Positions 1 through 11,927 of a stretch of 64,000 bases of DNA are shown one piece after another (position 1 is the first letter of the stretch; each line of letters opens with the position of its first letter). Under the pieces are notes generated by a model. That model ran no database searches and was not told where the DNA came from. It saw only the letters and a program-made list of their open reading frames with translations. Where the stretch lies: contig NBIV01000122.1 in the NCBI GenBank assembly GCA_003194525.1, forward strand, positions 164,523-228,522. Direction: 5' to 3'. The DNA is from Gracilariopsis chorda. Taxonomy: Eukaryota; Rhodophyta; Florideophyceae; Gracilariales; Gracilariaceae. A program made the translations under genes and the position numbers.

Positions 1-900
1 TCGAATCGAGCCACCTGCATCGTTAACTGATGGATACACACGACTACGAACAGCTTTCCATTGACCACAGCGGGATGCAGACGCTCCGAATGACCATAAC
101 TGGCACACTAATCTTCAAATACAAATTATGAGGTGGTACTCCAGTGGGTGCATACTGATATGCAAACTCGGGAACAAAGTTATTGGTGACGTCAGGCTCT
201 GAGTTCTGTACACGGTCAGGTTGTACTGTCGTAGCTGAGGGAAGAGTGAAGCTTTCACCAAGAATGAGATCCAGCGCTGCCGCATTGTGTTCATCGACGA
301 ACTGATTTGTGGACGCAATGACCATTTTGCTGAGATCCACATCCTCCTTGCCTCGTGTTGTGAGCCACGTCCACAGAAATTGGTAAGCAGTTTACATGCC
401 ACTGGTAGATCTGAGTGGTATTCGAGCCTTGTTGGATATTGTGTTGCGTGCAATGGAACGAAACAACGACGCAAATGCCGGGTCATCGGCTTGGCGTACT
501 TGTCCGATGAGGTAAAGCACTTGAACCGAGCAGAATGTCCACAGATCACTCTTACACAGCAATTGGTTGAGAATGTTTGTGTACACATGTCTCACATTTC
601 CACTTGGCGTGGCCTCCATGTACACCTTCCACACCACTGGAAGCAGCTGGGAGTAGTGGCCGGATAAAACGATGGTCAAGCCCCCAAAAGGAGGCGGGGT
701 TTCCATTTCACTGCAACAAAGATCTCTGAGCAACGCATCCACGAGTTTGAAGAGCTCTCCTGAGAGCATGGAAGCCTCATCGGAGACAAGCAATTGTATT
801 TCACGTTACAGTTCTGCACATGGAGATCGAATACCCTGCTTACCAAAATTGGCTGTAGTGCTGCTTGTGCTGTCTTTATCAGCTACACCCAGTCAGAGTG
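1..900 (-). pseudogene. PIF1/Helitron-type DNA helicase fragment, broken
   Basis: On the minus strand, 793-392 encodes a helicase motif II region (SDEASMLSGELF) followed by a motif III-like stretch (PFGGLTIVLSG, then QLLPVV). After an in-frame TAA (392-394) the same frame continues from 340 to about 100 with the C-terminal part seen in PIF1 helicases of Helitrons (NFVPEF, then GVPPHNLYLK). Near 95-100 the frame shifts: the continuation (NGKLFVV) is read in another frame down to position 1. Walker A is not visible; the frame decays before 900. PIF1 proteins are 5'-3' DNA helicases, and in Helitrons the domain is fused to a Rep nuclease. The left end lies outside the window, so Helitron versus host PIF1 origin cannot be settled. 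The stop and the frameshift make it non-functional as read. Confidence 0.72.
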
Positions 901-1606
901 GCCTTTTTAAAGTGCGGCCACTTTTGTGAGACGATTTTGCAATGCTTATTGCAGCTAGAGATGTGCACACCAGCTTGGCGTTGCCTAGGTCCCAGGCCAG
1001 CAAACAGTGCCCAAAGTAGCAAAAGGTTGCGATATTGGGCTATTGGCCAAGCTTGAATGGGATGCAAAATAGTGCTTATGGTCAGTGAGTGAAATGAATT
1101 TAGAACTGCGCCAGTGCAGTATATACGTCTGCTGCAGGAATTTCTGCAATGAAAATTTAGTCTACACTGCACTAGCACAGTGCGATATGCCACGTGTTGT
1201 AATGGCATAGTGCAATTTGCCACGCGTTTGAATGAACAGCCTGGTGTTGCTGCTGATTGACAGGCACTGTAATTTGATTGTATTGCAAGCAATTTAGCAG
1301 CCATATCACAGTCAACATGCAACAGCAGCAGCTAATTGACTGAACGCTTTCCTGCTGCTGCTGCTGCTGAATTTTTTAAATAGTAGAGAGGCGTTGCGCC
1401 AAATGGGCGTTTTGCATGTGCAAACGGGTGCGTGCTAAGCGAATTTGTGGCGCAGCGCCTTCTGTCAGTCAACAACACCCTCCTCATACATGAGCAAATC
1501 ATTAAAAGTGGGGGTGTTGAGACAAGTAGAAATGGCCCTCGGCCGTGGGCGGCGCTGCGCACCGCGCCGTTTTGTTAGATTTGTTGATTAAGTAGCATTA
1601 GGGGAC
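901..1606. other. intergenic, short CTG run
   Basis: No convincing gene. A short CTG trinucleotide run lies near 1350-1372. ORFs here are short and lack recognisable motifs. Confidence 0.5.
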
Positions 1607-2999
1607 TGTCAGATCTTTGGCCTTGCCGTTACGCACTAATCATGCCTCTTTTTTGAATTATTTACCTAACCATTTTCATTGCTGCCAGATCTCTACATAC
1701 CACAATTACCTATTCCTATAGCCATCGTTGTCCCTGCATTGTGAGTCTATGAGTTCCGCGTTTCTTTTTACCGAAGCCACTTCCGTCTCTGCGTTATGTT
1801 TTTTTTGCGGTACGCACTAGGCTCTTGGTATCTTTTGTGCTTTTTTACACTTTGCGCTGGTCTTCCCAGGGCTATTTCGTTCCTCTTATCTTTCTTGTAT
1901 GCAGTTTTGGCTTGCTTCTTCTACTTACAATGTTTGACAGAAAGAAAACTTCGTTTTCCGCATCCATCCAAAGCTAATGCAATATTTCTCACTCATCAGA
2001 CAATTCGCCTTCGCCTGTGTCTCTTTCAATCACCATTGCTCACAGCTGCGCACTAGAAAAGCGGTTTTCTACTCTGCTTTTTACATTGACGCGGCTGCAC
2101 GTGTCATTGTTTTTAAGCAATCCACCTTTGTTTTTGTCTTATTCACTATGGCACACAGCCTTGTATGGTAACGGCCCTGCTCTACACAGCTTTCTACTAC
2201 AATGCGTTTGCACAGCTCTCCGCTTTTCTTACACAGTCCGTACACCTCTTGTCTGTCAAATTTCTTTCACTTACGCTAGTGTCGAGCATTATCCCTAGGC
2301 GGGAACTCCTCCAAAGATGTTCGCAGCCTTGCTCTCTTTTCAGATAGGTGCAGCGACAGGGCCCTCCGTACCAGAAAGTGTTCGTGTGTAAAATCAAGGT
2401 GGATTCTGGCTATGCCGACAGAGTTGATACCGGGAATCGGCTTACCAGCTAGTCAACATAGTGCACAGGTCCGTGTGAGCAGTGTTCCGGTCCACGGAGA
2501 ATCCAGAAAGGGAAATGGCAAAAAGAGCAGAAACCGGAATCAGAAGTACAACCAGGGGGGTCCTAAGGAAAGCCGAAAAGCCCCAGCGGGGGGGGTTCTT
2601 GCTTTTTTTGCCAGCACGGCAAAACTCAATACTAAGTCGAACGGCTATCTGTTCCCACAATAGAAAGTAACCAAAACGGTAAGAACAGTGAACAATGGGC
2701 GAGCCCACGGGGTAAGGGAGATCAACGGTCCTTGGTGATACTGTGCGGGTGAGTATAATGACATTGAACGCGATGGAACCCCTGCAGGAGTTGTTCACTT
2801 CGCACATGTGATAAACTCAGAGCCGAGTCACACCGCGTCTTTAATTCATGGTAAAACGGCAAAGCCGTCCTCCCTTAAGTACTATTGGGTTGCAATAAAC
2901 TAAGAATAGTACTACTGTCGTGTAACACACTTGTGGTCCACACACTTGTGTCACTTGGCGGCACTGCCAGCCACGGCACAACACGACACGTGTGACTCA
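1607..2999 (+). repeat. dispersed 1.4-kb repeat, copy 1 (LTR-like part)
   Basis: This stretch is closely repeated, same orientation, at 50142-51550; both begin at TG(T/C)CAGATCT and end near GTGA(C/A)TCA. From about 2280 (TGTCGAGCATTATCCC) the sequence also resembles the start of the chromovirus LTR at 52548 (TGTGGTGCAATCCCGG, then a shared block around GCCTTGCTCTCTT), so this part is probably a diverged LTR of the same lineage. The 670 bp before it is pyrimidine-rich and shared only between the two copies. No matching target-site duplication was found at either copy's outer ends. Short ORFs inside (for example 1796-2056) recur in both copies but look like repeat shadows. Confidence 0.6.
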
Positions 3000-4584
3000 A
3001 GCCAACCATGAATAATCACCGTACGCTTGCCACGCGTCCATCTGTTCAAGATACCACAGAAATCACCCACGAAGGTTACAAAAATACCAATTAAAATTCA
3101 TATCGAATTTCACCCAATATTTCCAAGGGTCCACTCATACCTGAGTTGAACCTATGCCACATTGGTATTGAATCATTCATGATCCACCTCGCCTAGAGAG
3201 TATTCGTGAACGCATTGCTGTAAAGTTACTTGAAAGCTCTTGCAACAAGAATTTACTTTGATCCAACTACTAACAACTTCTATTCTCTTGAAACATTTTC
3301 AAGTATGCTCAAAGCCTTCCCCAGTACTCTGTATATATCCGCAGGAGAAGTACTAGATTGCAGTTGCGATGATTACTGAGATGCCCCTCTAAGCTCCGAA
3401 GATGAAAAAGACGTAAGTTTTCTCTTTGAGTGGAATCTCTCCGTATATCCTTTAATTCTGCGTTTCATTCTAACATAACCTTTACTCGGTGGTTTGATCG
3501 TCGTGTGTTTTTTATGAACAGAACCAGAATTCACAACGAACTATCTTTGCAAACCAGGAAGGCTCTCTAAGTCTGAGACTAAAGAAAGCGGTGGTACCGA
3601 TCATTGAGATAACACGTCCTTGACATTTTCCAAGAATTGTTGAACGCGCTCTACCGCATTCATTGTCATACTTGATGCAGTTCTATGTCATTCATCAAGC
3701 AGCGCGACTATAGATGCTCTGGTAACGTAATTCTGCACCTCAGCACTTCTGTCTTTCACATTATGTCATCGAAATCAATATCAGTTTCGTTTGTAGTGCT
3801 TTTGCGCAGCAGCTTTTCTCACTCTTCTTTTTTATACATTCCTGCCTGCTTTCGTACTTCGCTTGTATCTTGAACAGAGATTACGTGATCAGATGCTCTC
3901 CATCATGGATCAAAAAGGTGATAAATGCTGATGCGCTCACCCTAAACGGGACTTAGATCCGGTAGTCTTAGAAGTTCTTCTGGGCATACATATGCATATT
4001 TCACAATGTGTCTACATGGACAATCTATTGTTAGTGACATGTGACAGGTGCATGATGCAAAAAGATTGCTTTCTGGGCCATTATCCGTTGGAATGACCGT
4101 AGTTGCGAACAAGACGACAACTGGTCTTGCCTGTTGCTGCAAAATCCTGGATGAAAAGGTCGGAGGTCTTCGTTGTTGCAGTTCCAATCGCACTACTGGG
4201 CCAATTGAGCTCCCATGTTCTAAAACCAGTCTAGAACAGGTCTCGGTGTCCTACTTGATCATAGAGGTTGAGATAACCGCAAATGTTTTGCCCTTTCGAT
4301 GCTCATCTTTTTGAACTTAGTGAGAAAGTACGTCGTGTACTCTATGACAAGGTAATTTAGAACTTCGTCTGGTAACGGTAGCAGGCAATCTCGTAGAGAC
4401 CGAAATCTACTACTTAAAGAAGATACTGACTTTGTGCGAGCGTCCTGTCGCCTGTCCTCTCTTTTGAACGTTTTTCGACGCATTCCGTAGGGTGTATGAG
4501 AGGAGGGAACCTTCTTAGAGAGAATATACGCCTTACATACGAACTTGGATGCTTCCGTGTAGCCAGTACCATGGGAAGGTAGCT
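3000..4584. other. intergenic, nothing recognised
   Basis: AT-rich, only short ORFs without domain motifs. I see no gene, RNA or repeat that can be supported. Confidence 0.5.
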
Positions 4585-5629
4585 CTAAGGGACGACTAAG
4601 TCTTTAAAACAGCTCACGACCATGTGCGGCTTCTTCAAGTGAAGGTATCGATTCCAAGCTGGAGGTCTTTCCCCGAAATGTTCAAAATACTTCCTTTGGA
4701 AAGACTCTCTGCGTCCCATAAAGCTTTGTACGGTTCGTGATCTTGGCATTGCGAACAAGTCCCTGGACATACCTTCATACAAAAACAGGCGTTTCATATG
4801 GGCGCACCATGATGTCACGTTGCGCATGTGGTTCTGGTTAAGATTTCGTTCATCTAAAGAAACGAATGACCTATCAAACACCAACCCCACAGCGTTGATG
4901 CACGGAATGCTTTGGTCCATGGTTATCATTGCCGGTGACATTGGAATGATAGACTTAAAGCAGGACAGCACCTCAACGAAGTGAGCTGTCGTTTCTCCTG
5001 AAATGAAACCCATAAAGAAAGTTAAGGTGAATCCATCGTTTGCTCTTCCATTCAAAGTGAAGAGTGGATACCCATATCGATTTTCTATGGCTTTGCAATC
5101 AACCGATACACCAGGTACAATCCCAAAACTTTCGTAGTCCTCCAACCACTGTTTTCATGACCAGCAAGCCAGCTTTATTCGTCCTGCGGAGTCACACTTA
5201 AAAGAATAATTTGTTTCTTGGATCCTGTCTACTGAGCTCAATACAAATCTCACCCAACCCCATGCACTCCAAGTACTTCGGGTTACTCCCTGACCCTGCA
5301 CATCATAGTTGCTTTCGTGCAGATATGGGATTGATCGGCTCTCGTGCTTGTCTTCAAGATACTTTATTGTGTCCTTGGCAGATATGTGTAGCTTTCCAGT
5401 CATGTGAATTGCCTCAGCTCTCATTGTTGGAGCAAAATACTTCACAGTTCTTTGTTGGGTTGACAGGTGTGTATGCCTCGCCGCTGTGAATTCAGCGACG
5501 TAGCTTCGTCTACGAGTACTATCCGAAACCATCTTGATCGTCATCGAAAACGAACAACGGTCTTTCTTGTCGTTGTACTTCTGGCCCTTCAAAATTCTTT
5601 TTGTAGAACTGGCTGATCTCCAGATACTC
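4585..5629 (-). pseudogene. MULE-type transposase, central part
   Basis: Two open stretches on the minus strand (5592-5155 and 5145-4585) are in one frame, separated by a single TGA at 5155-5157. The first has a Cys/His region followed by the CDSAGRI block typical of MULE/FAR1 proteins just before the catalytic domain. The second reads like the MULE transposase core: GYPLFTLNGRANDGF, then SPAMITMDQS as the probable second catalytic Asp block, and HMRNV. The frame opens at a TAA near 5629, so the N-terminus is missing or in another frame. Mutator-like elements move DNA by a DDE transposase. No terminal inverted repeats were found. The nonsense codon argues for a relic. Family call moderate; exact boundaries uncertain. 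Confidence 0.6.
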
Positions 5630-6345
5630 CGTTACATTTCTTTCCTTCTCCTTCAAAACAACATAGATAGAAGTTCTCACAAATATGTAGAATCCCGTAC
5701 AGTCGGCAATATGTTAAAAGTCCTTCAGAACATCATGGCCGGGGTAATTCAAAGGAAATGATTGAAGAAATGCGAGAAAAGCAGCCTTAAAGCACTCTTC
5801 CATATCCTCGTTCTGATATTACTCAACAGTGTGGCTGTTGTCTTCATCCTGTTTGATATCCTCCCCATCAGTTTTCAGAATCTCAATCTGGCCAGTAGCC
5901 TTACTATTACCGCCCAGTTCTACTAAAAAGACATAGGATAAGTCAAGAGGGAGCTCCTCTTCGTCGTCGAGAAAGCATTCCATAAACTAAATTGGATCTT
6001 TACCACCTTCCGAACTTCCTTCTTCATACAATCCAATACTGCGTGTGGAAAGCATCCTATCGTCTTCCAATGAAACCTTATCGGTAGATACTTCAGTTTC
6101 CACTGCTACACTAAACTGCAAGTTCTCCAGTGAAGTTTCCGGATAACATTCTTCACGCTTCTCCAAAACCTCAGGTCTGTCATCTGCGGGCGATCGTTTG
6201 TCAATCTTAAAAGGCTCCTTTCCATTCTTCAAAATAGCAGAGGGAGTTTCGGAGCCAGATACGTCCTCTACAACACCTAAATTATGTCCATGGTCCACTA
6301 CGTCTCCTAAAATGAGAGCATTGTCATAATTCCTTCTCACTTCTC
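5630..6345 (-). other. acidic low-complexity ORF between MULE-like pieces
   Basis: The minus-strand ORF 6340-5987 (about 117 codons) is rich in Glu, Asp, Ser and Lys and has no recognised domain. It sits between two MULE-like stretches on the same strand and may be the linker of a decayed transposase or a separate small protein. Its start is uncertain. Confidence 0.3.
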
Positions 6346-6930
6346 CTACATCTGGCGAGATAGCATCTTCTCCACATTCTCCAATCTTGATATTTCTATG
6401 AATAGAGACTGTGTTGGTATTATGGAGCGATGTAAGCTGCTCAGAGTCGGGATGGAAGCGCTTCGAATTGGATAACGGAGGTGACTTACTGCTAATTTAG
6501 ACATCAGAACTTTGTTTGAACGTGCTTCAAGAGATATCCCATGAGAAACTCTTTTCAATCGTCCATTATTCCAATAGAAAGATCTTTCTGGTACTTGACA
6601 CCCTCTCTTCGGCCGCAAACTGTTTTCCAACATCTTCCAATCCGGTTCATTCATCCCTGTTACTCCATTCTTTCTCCAGATTCTAAAGTGCGAGATAAGA
6701 AATCCCATAATAATCTCTACTTGCATGTCAATCTTCTTTCTGATGCTCGATAGAGGGTCATGGTTGTGATTGAGACAATAAGATACCTCCCATTTCTTTT
6801 TACGTCTGGTGAGGTTGAAAGATATGTTCCAGTGACAATTAGAATTCATACAGCGCATCCTTCCCATAAAAGCCCTATCGTTTCCCTTAACGCTCCCGCA
6901 AACTGTTTGAAAGTAGTGAAGGCCATACAT
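6346..6930 (-). pseudogene. MULE/FAR1-type N-terminal zinc-binding domain fragment
   Basis: The ORF starts at an ATG (6930) and contains GRMRCMNSNCHWNISFN, a short basic stretch, WEVSYC and LNHNHDP. This C...C...HNH pattern is typical of the FLYWCH/FAR1/WRKY-GCM-like DNA-binding domain at the N-terminus of MULE transposases. A similar but weaker pattern is present at about 5560-5450, so there may be two diverged element copies in tandem. The C-terminal half lacks motifs and the catalytic domain does not follow in frame, so this is probably a fragment. Confidence 0.55.
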
Positions 6931-7792
6931 CCAACCATTCGTTGTTACCAGTTACTGTAGGGTTCTTACTAAATCGTCCACATGATCCACTTCATTTGGC
7001 AACTGCAGCTGTGGCACAGAACTGTTCCCTGCATTAATCCAAACTGTAAGAAGTAGGTCTTGAACTACGGAAGAAGCTGCATTGTAGCTATCTTCAAAAC
7101 ATATCTTCCAAGGTACACGGTTCATAGACACCGTGGAGAGACGTCTATTCAGCAGCTCAATTTTCTCAAGACAAGCTTCCCTTCTTGGCCGTTTCTCCTC
7201 TCTTCTTTCTATATATATTTGTCAGGCGTCTTGGCGTAAACTTCGTCCCTGTCTAATTTGCCGCTCCCAGTGCCCGACTCACTTCTATGGGATTTCAGTG
7301 TCCCGGATTCTGTAGAATGGTTCGGCTGTTCTACCATTTCTCTGCGCCGAAAAATGCTCCCATTCTTAGATTTCGTACTCTTTGACTTTTGTGCCTTCTC
7401 TTCATTCACTTTGGAATCTTTATACGCCGATTCGTACCCTGGTCTCAGAGTTTTGCCCCATCGGCTAGTCTGAATCTGAATTTCTTTCATTCGTGACAAA
7501 CTGTGAGCTCAAGCCTCAAACATATGCTCTCGTTAATGAATTTAGTACTCGCTGACCGTTGTTTCCGTCACTTTTTCAGTGCTAAAGTACTGACCTGTCA
7601 TCAAAATTTGTACCAGCCAGCTCCTTGTCGACATACAACGATATCGCTTGGAGAGCTGAGGACTATACCCCTGTGCATACGATTTCTCTGTAGCGCATCC
7701 TCGATCCGAAGAAAACATGGTAAAGAACGAGATTATGTAGCATCTACAGCTGTAACTGTCCGCTTAACGGTAGTAATTCTTGATTTATAGTA
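6931..7792. other. intergenic; basic Ser/Lys-rich ORF on minus strand
   Basis: A minus-strand ORF at 7499-7209 is rich in Lys, Ser and Glu with no domain. It may be part of the MULE relic. Nothing else is supported. Confidence 0.3.
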
Positions 7793-8350
7793 CTATCTTT
7801 TCCGGGAAAGAATAGCCTTACATTTTTCATGAAGAATGCTGTAGTCAAATGCTTTCTTAAAAAGCTTCAATAGAGGCATTGAATACTTAAAACGTAGATT
7901 ATCCCCAACGTACACCGTATGCTCCTCTATCTTCTTTCCATCAACATCCACATATATTTTTCCTAGTAGTAAACACCAATGTTCATTTCGCAGGTTCAAA
8001 GAAACTAGTTCCGTGTAAATCTCACCAGAATGCGCAGATAAATTAACAGAAAGAGACTTTTTTATCATTGACAGGAACGATTGATCTTCCTCCTGAGATA
8101 AATTCTTTTGTGGCTTCGAGAACCCAGACAGCGCAACTTCTGTATCACATGGACAGAAACAGGCATCATGCTTCGGTTCCATGTTCATTATCGCACTTGT
8201 GATGAGGTTGCTGCAAAGATAACATCTGATTTTTGAGCTGTGAACAAAAAGACAAGATCTATTTTTTTTCTGTTCTTCATCTACTATATATAGTATATAT
8301 GATGTTGAATCAACTTTAACCGAGGTATGGAAGTTGTGATTAGCAGTCAT
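7793..8350 (-). CDS. hypothetical Cys/His-containing protein
   Basis: An open frame of about 185 codons from ATG 8350 (an upstream TTG at 8386 is in frame). The N-terminal third has His- and Cys-containing motifs (HNFH, CYLC, CFCPC) that could bind zinc; the rest is a plain globular-looking Lys/Leu-rich sequence. It lies upstream of, and on the same strand as, the MULE-like pieces and might be a domain of that decayed element. I do not recognise the family. Function unknown. Confidence 0.35.
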   Translation of the reverse strand: MTANHNFHTSVKVDSTSYILYIVDEEQKKNRSCLFVHSSKIRCYLCSNLITSAIMNMEPKHDACFCPCDTEVALSGFSKPQKNLSQEEDQSFLSMIKKSLSVNLSAHSGEIYTELVSLNLRNEHWCLLLGKIYVDVDGKKIEEHTVYVGDNLRFKYSMPLLKLFKKAFDYSILHEKCKAILSRKR

Positions 8351-8849
8351 ATGCGTCTTTCTACATTTGGATGATAAGATATGCAAATCTTGCGTACTGT
8401 TGTATCGACATCGCTTGTCATTAATGTATCAAGTCGCGTTTTGGAGTTAAGATTGAAAGCTGCATCTCATGCATATTTGGGAGTTATACAAAAGAAAATT
8501 TGTTAGAATGGAATTTCGTTTTTCTTAGGTGCCTTTGTTGTATAATTAGCAACATGTGCACTGAGTTTTGCCATCGTTTTCGAGGGAAGACCTCAAATGG
8601 AGATGATGTCTTGATCAGCAATGTAAAAATACAGAGTATGTTTCTATATGCCAGATTAAGAGCTTTGTCAGTGTCCGTGACGATTCAAAGCTCCGCCAAT
8701 ATTTTCCAATATCCGTAGCGGCAATTCTATAAAAAAAATAAATGAATATAATGGTGATAAGACATTGGTCGACTGAGAAGCTGATAATTTGGCGAAGGGG
8801 TTTGGATAGAATGGAAGAGGCAGGATTAGTGCATGACAGCGACGCCAGA

Positions 8850-9160
8850 GATCTGGTAGTTGACGATGGCAGAGACCGTGGGCTGATGTGTTCTCAGTGA
8901 GCGCGATGAAAAATCAAAGATGGCTGAAGACTTTGCGCTTAGGGGTACGTTGTTGCTGGTTTGAGTTGCTCATTTTTGTTTGATTGGTCTACTGGGGAAA
9001 TAGAGGGCTGTGATTGGCCGCAGCAGAATGTGCATATGCAAGTCATTAACGTCGGTCAGTTTTCTGGAGAGCTCGTGCTGAGCTGCTCCTTTTCAATCAA
9101 CTTCCTACGCCGGCTACACCGTGTAGATTATCCCTTGGCCCCCCAACCAATGAAGCAGCG
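8850..9160 (-). repeat. 0.3-kb dispersed repeat, inverted copy of 49840-50141
   Basis: The reverse complement matches 49840-50141 over its length: the CGCCGGCTACACC block, the (A/G)CCAATCA block and the final CCAGATCT block are in the same order. A short translated stretch (SGELVLSCSF) is shared by both copies, which reflects DNA similarity rather than proof of coding. Confidence 0.6.
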
Positions 9161-11172
9161 GCTGGCATTAAGATACCCTGGTAATCCCTGTAGGTTTGAA
9201 TCCCGTGGGCGTGCAAGAGCGGCTTAGGCATCATCATACAGTACCATATCAATTAGCCTTCGTAAGTAGCATTGCATCTGTTGACTGCAGCTATTTTGGT
9301 CTCATGACCGGATGCTTAGGAATAGATTCATTCCCCGTTTCCTGTTAACGCTGCTCATACGTTATGGTCCGGATGCTTTCCAGTGTCCCCACTCTACCTG
9401 GCCGCATTCAATATGCGAGCCTGGCCCTCTGCGCTGTACGTTCTGCATAGTATGGCTTACATGCCATGCAAAAACTCGTCTCTTCATGTGATGGGGAGCC
9501 AGTAGACGTATGCTTCGACGTCGCAAATGTACATCCATAACAAATCTTGACACTGGCTCAGTGGTTTTGCTGACTCATTCAATGACCAACACGACCAAGA
9601 ATATGCTACAGTGCCGAAGTCTGTGCCGTCCGAATACATTGGCGCACGGCGGGTGTGGGAAATTTGATATTGCTCACTGTGCGGCACACTAGATTGCTTC
9701 ACCACACTGTGGCAGAGAGTAATTCTTAGCCGAGCTTTTTGTCCTTGGGCACTCACTGCCACGAGGCCTATACCAACAGAAAAAGGGGAAGCTGTTAATT
9801 CGCACAATCCGTTATGTCATTCGTCAACTTCAGATATAACTAGGAAGTCGAGGGTCCATGTAAATGGTTTTTCTGTAAACGATCCATATCCCACCACAGA
9901 GAACCACCAACACAACAGCGTCGAGTTTGCGCAGTTGTCTTGCATTTTCAATCACACTTGCTTAGCATTATCTTGCGGTTCACCGACAATGCCTTTTAGT
10001 GCCCAAGTCTTTCCATCAATAAGTACCTTATGGTTGGTAGATTGATGAGCACAGACTAAAGGATCTTCATCAAAGCCGTCGTGTAAATGTGTTTGTCATT
10101 GTGGGACTCCACAGCTCTGCGCTCTTGTGCGCTATCCAATCTTTTGACATTCATCTGCCTTCTTCACCGAACTTTCAAAACAGACATAAACTATCACGTG
10201 TGGTTTCGGAAATGGCCTCTACCCAGCAGGTTGCTAAAAGGTCCTAGGAGAGAAAACTTTGACTACGAATATTTAATTCTTCCTGAAGTGTTGTAAGGCT
10301 TTCAGAAGCCATATAAGCAAAAAGAACAAACGAGAGTTATGACTGCAGCGGCAACTTTGACTACTGCACCAAGAAGATCGGTTAAAATCTCACCCAAGTG
10401 CAGCCGCCAGAGCGCAAATACCAAAGCGAAATCATAACGAAGAATTGGACGCCGTGCGAGCGCTACGGGTTTTGATGCTGTGCTCGGATCTGGTCTCAAT
10501 TCGGTTTTTAGCGTTTGTTCCTGGACCAAGTCTGAAGGGCTAGCACGGTGTCCAGTCGTTCTGATAGTGGTGCACTAGCAGCTGCGTCTCGGTGAGCTTT
10601 TAACCCGATCTTGCTGATGCCGTAGTCACCAGCAACTCTGTCCACGTAACTGTGGGTACAAAAAGTCTTCTGACGGTTACTTGGTCTTGAGGCTTGTGGG
10701 GTGGGTATTACTATCAGGAACATCTGGAATTTACGTTCCAATAGAAACAGAGCACAAGTTCCTGGTGATGTTGAACCGTATTCCTGTGCGATACCTACCT
10801 CTCAAGAGTCTAGAAGCAGACTAGACCACAGGAGAGGTCAGTGGCCTTTTGGGAGGGTCTTACGTGGCCATGCGCTACCGACAATGTCGGGCAAGAACAG
10901 CACTGCTTTCAGGTTACTCTGGCACTACTAAAGACGGTCGCGCAGGGCCGTGCGACTACGACGGTGGAAAGATATCCATCCTGTCTGCTGTTGGACATGG
11001 ATTTTGTAACGCGCATCGCTGTTGCAGGCAGCTGCAGCTCCTTCCAGATCATGATACTGTACCATTTAAACTCGAAGATAGAAGATTGCTACCCCTGCAG
11101 TAGATACCATAGACAGAATGCCATACGTACTCCAGCTTAAGCCTTCTGATAGTTGCATGGCTGCCGTTTGTC
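9161..11172. other. intergenic; B-box-like sequence
   Basis: No gene recognised. GGTTTGAATCCC near 9192-9203 resembles a Pol III B box, but no tRNA cloverleaf can be drawn around it. ORFs at 9362-9807 and 10508-11140 lack motifs. Confidence 0.4.
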
Positions 11173-11291
11173 TCCCGACACCAAACCGACAGTGCAAAAA
11201 GGCAATTACAGTACAACGACGTACAAGAAGAGACGCAGTCCGCCTATCTTCCATACCAGTGAGGAGGAGGGGACCTTTGGTGTTGCCATTC
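11173..11291 (+). repeat. direct repeat 1 of pair flanking a hairpin
   Basis: About 119 bp beginning TCCCGACACC and ending GCCATTC, repeated with about 75-80% identity at 11347-11456. Shared blocks include TATCTTCCATA and GGGGACCTTTG. Confidence 0.75.
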
Positions 11292-11339
11292 AACTCTTAG
11301 CGCCTCGCGAGTCGGGAGGCGCTAAGAGTTGAATGGCAA
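11283..11339. repeat. perfect 24-bp inverted repeat (hairpin)
   Basis: Positions 11283-11306 and 11316-11339 are exact reverse complements around a 9-nt loop (GCGAGTCGG). The left arm overlaps the end of direct repeat 1. The arms show no decay, in contrast with the diverged flanking direct repeats. Confidence 0.9.
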
Positions 11340-11346
11340 TCGGGAG

Positions 11347-11456
11347 TCCCGACACCGAACGGACAGTACAAGTGCAGTGCAACGACGCACAAAAAGAGAC
11401 ACAGTCCCCTTATCTTCCATATCCGTGAGGGGAGGGGACCTTTGTTGTTGGCATTC
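11347..11456 (+). repeat. direct repeat 2 of pair flanking a hairpin
   Basis: Second copy of the repeat at 11173-11291, same orientation, starting just 7 bp after the right arm of the hairpin. Confidence 0.75.
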
Positions 11457-11927
11457 GCTTTGCTCGGGGAGATAACAGACACCAGCACACGCGGCACAGC
11501 TTGTTCTGTTGACCATGAACTTTTTAGCGCGTCCCGTGTGCGTCACGCATCAGTATCTAGACTGTCTCGAATGTTTTTCAAATGACCCTTTACAAAGAAA
11601 GGAAAGAACGGCATGCACTTTCTTGTGCCCACTACTTCAGTTCGCGCCGGCACGCTCACGAGCCGGTACCGACGGTAGCTGCAAAATAACAGTCACCGTG
11701 ACAGTGGTGACGCAGCCCCACTTGATATAAAATATCGATTAGCGAGCCCACCGCCGCAGTCCGTATCAGAAGAGCTCCCACTGCGCGTGCATGCGTCTTA
11801 CATGTTGACACCAACAATGGTACCAAATGTTTTGTGGTTTGTGCGCTGGTTATAAGAAGTTGTGAGAAGCGATGAGGGAGCCCGTGAAGGGCAACGGTTG
11901 TGTGCTGATTCAACGCCATCTTCATCA
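11457..11927. other. intergenic, nothing recognised
   Basis: No motif-bearing ORF or RNA could be supported. Confidence 0.4.

Noticed and set aside
8961-9227. ORF sharing SGELVLSCSF with 49473-49970 as a conserved protein
   Set aside because: The similarity follows from the DNA repeat and extends over non-open sequence; no sign of selection on the protein.
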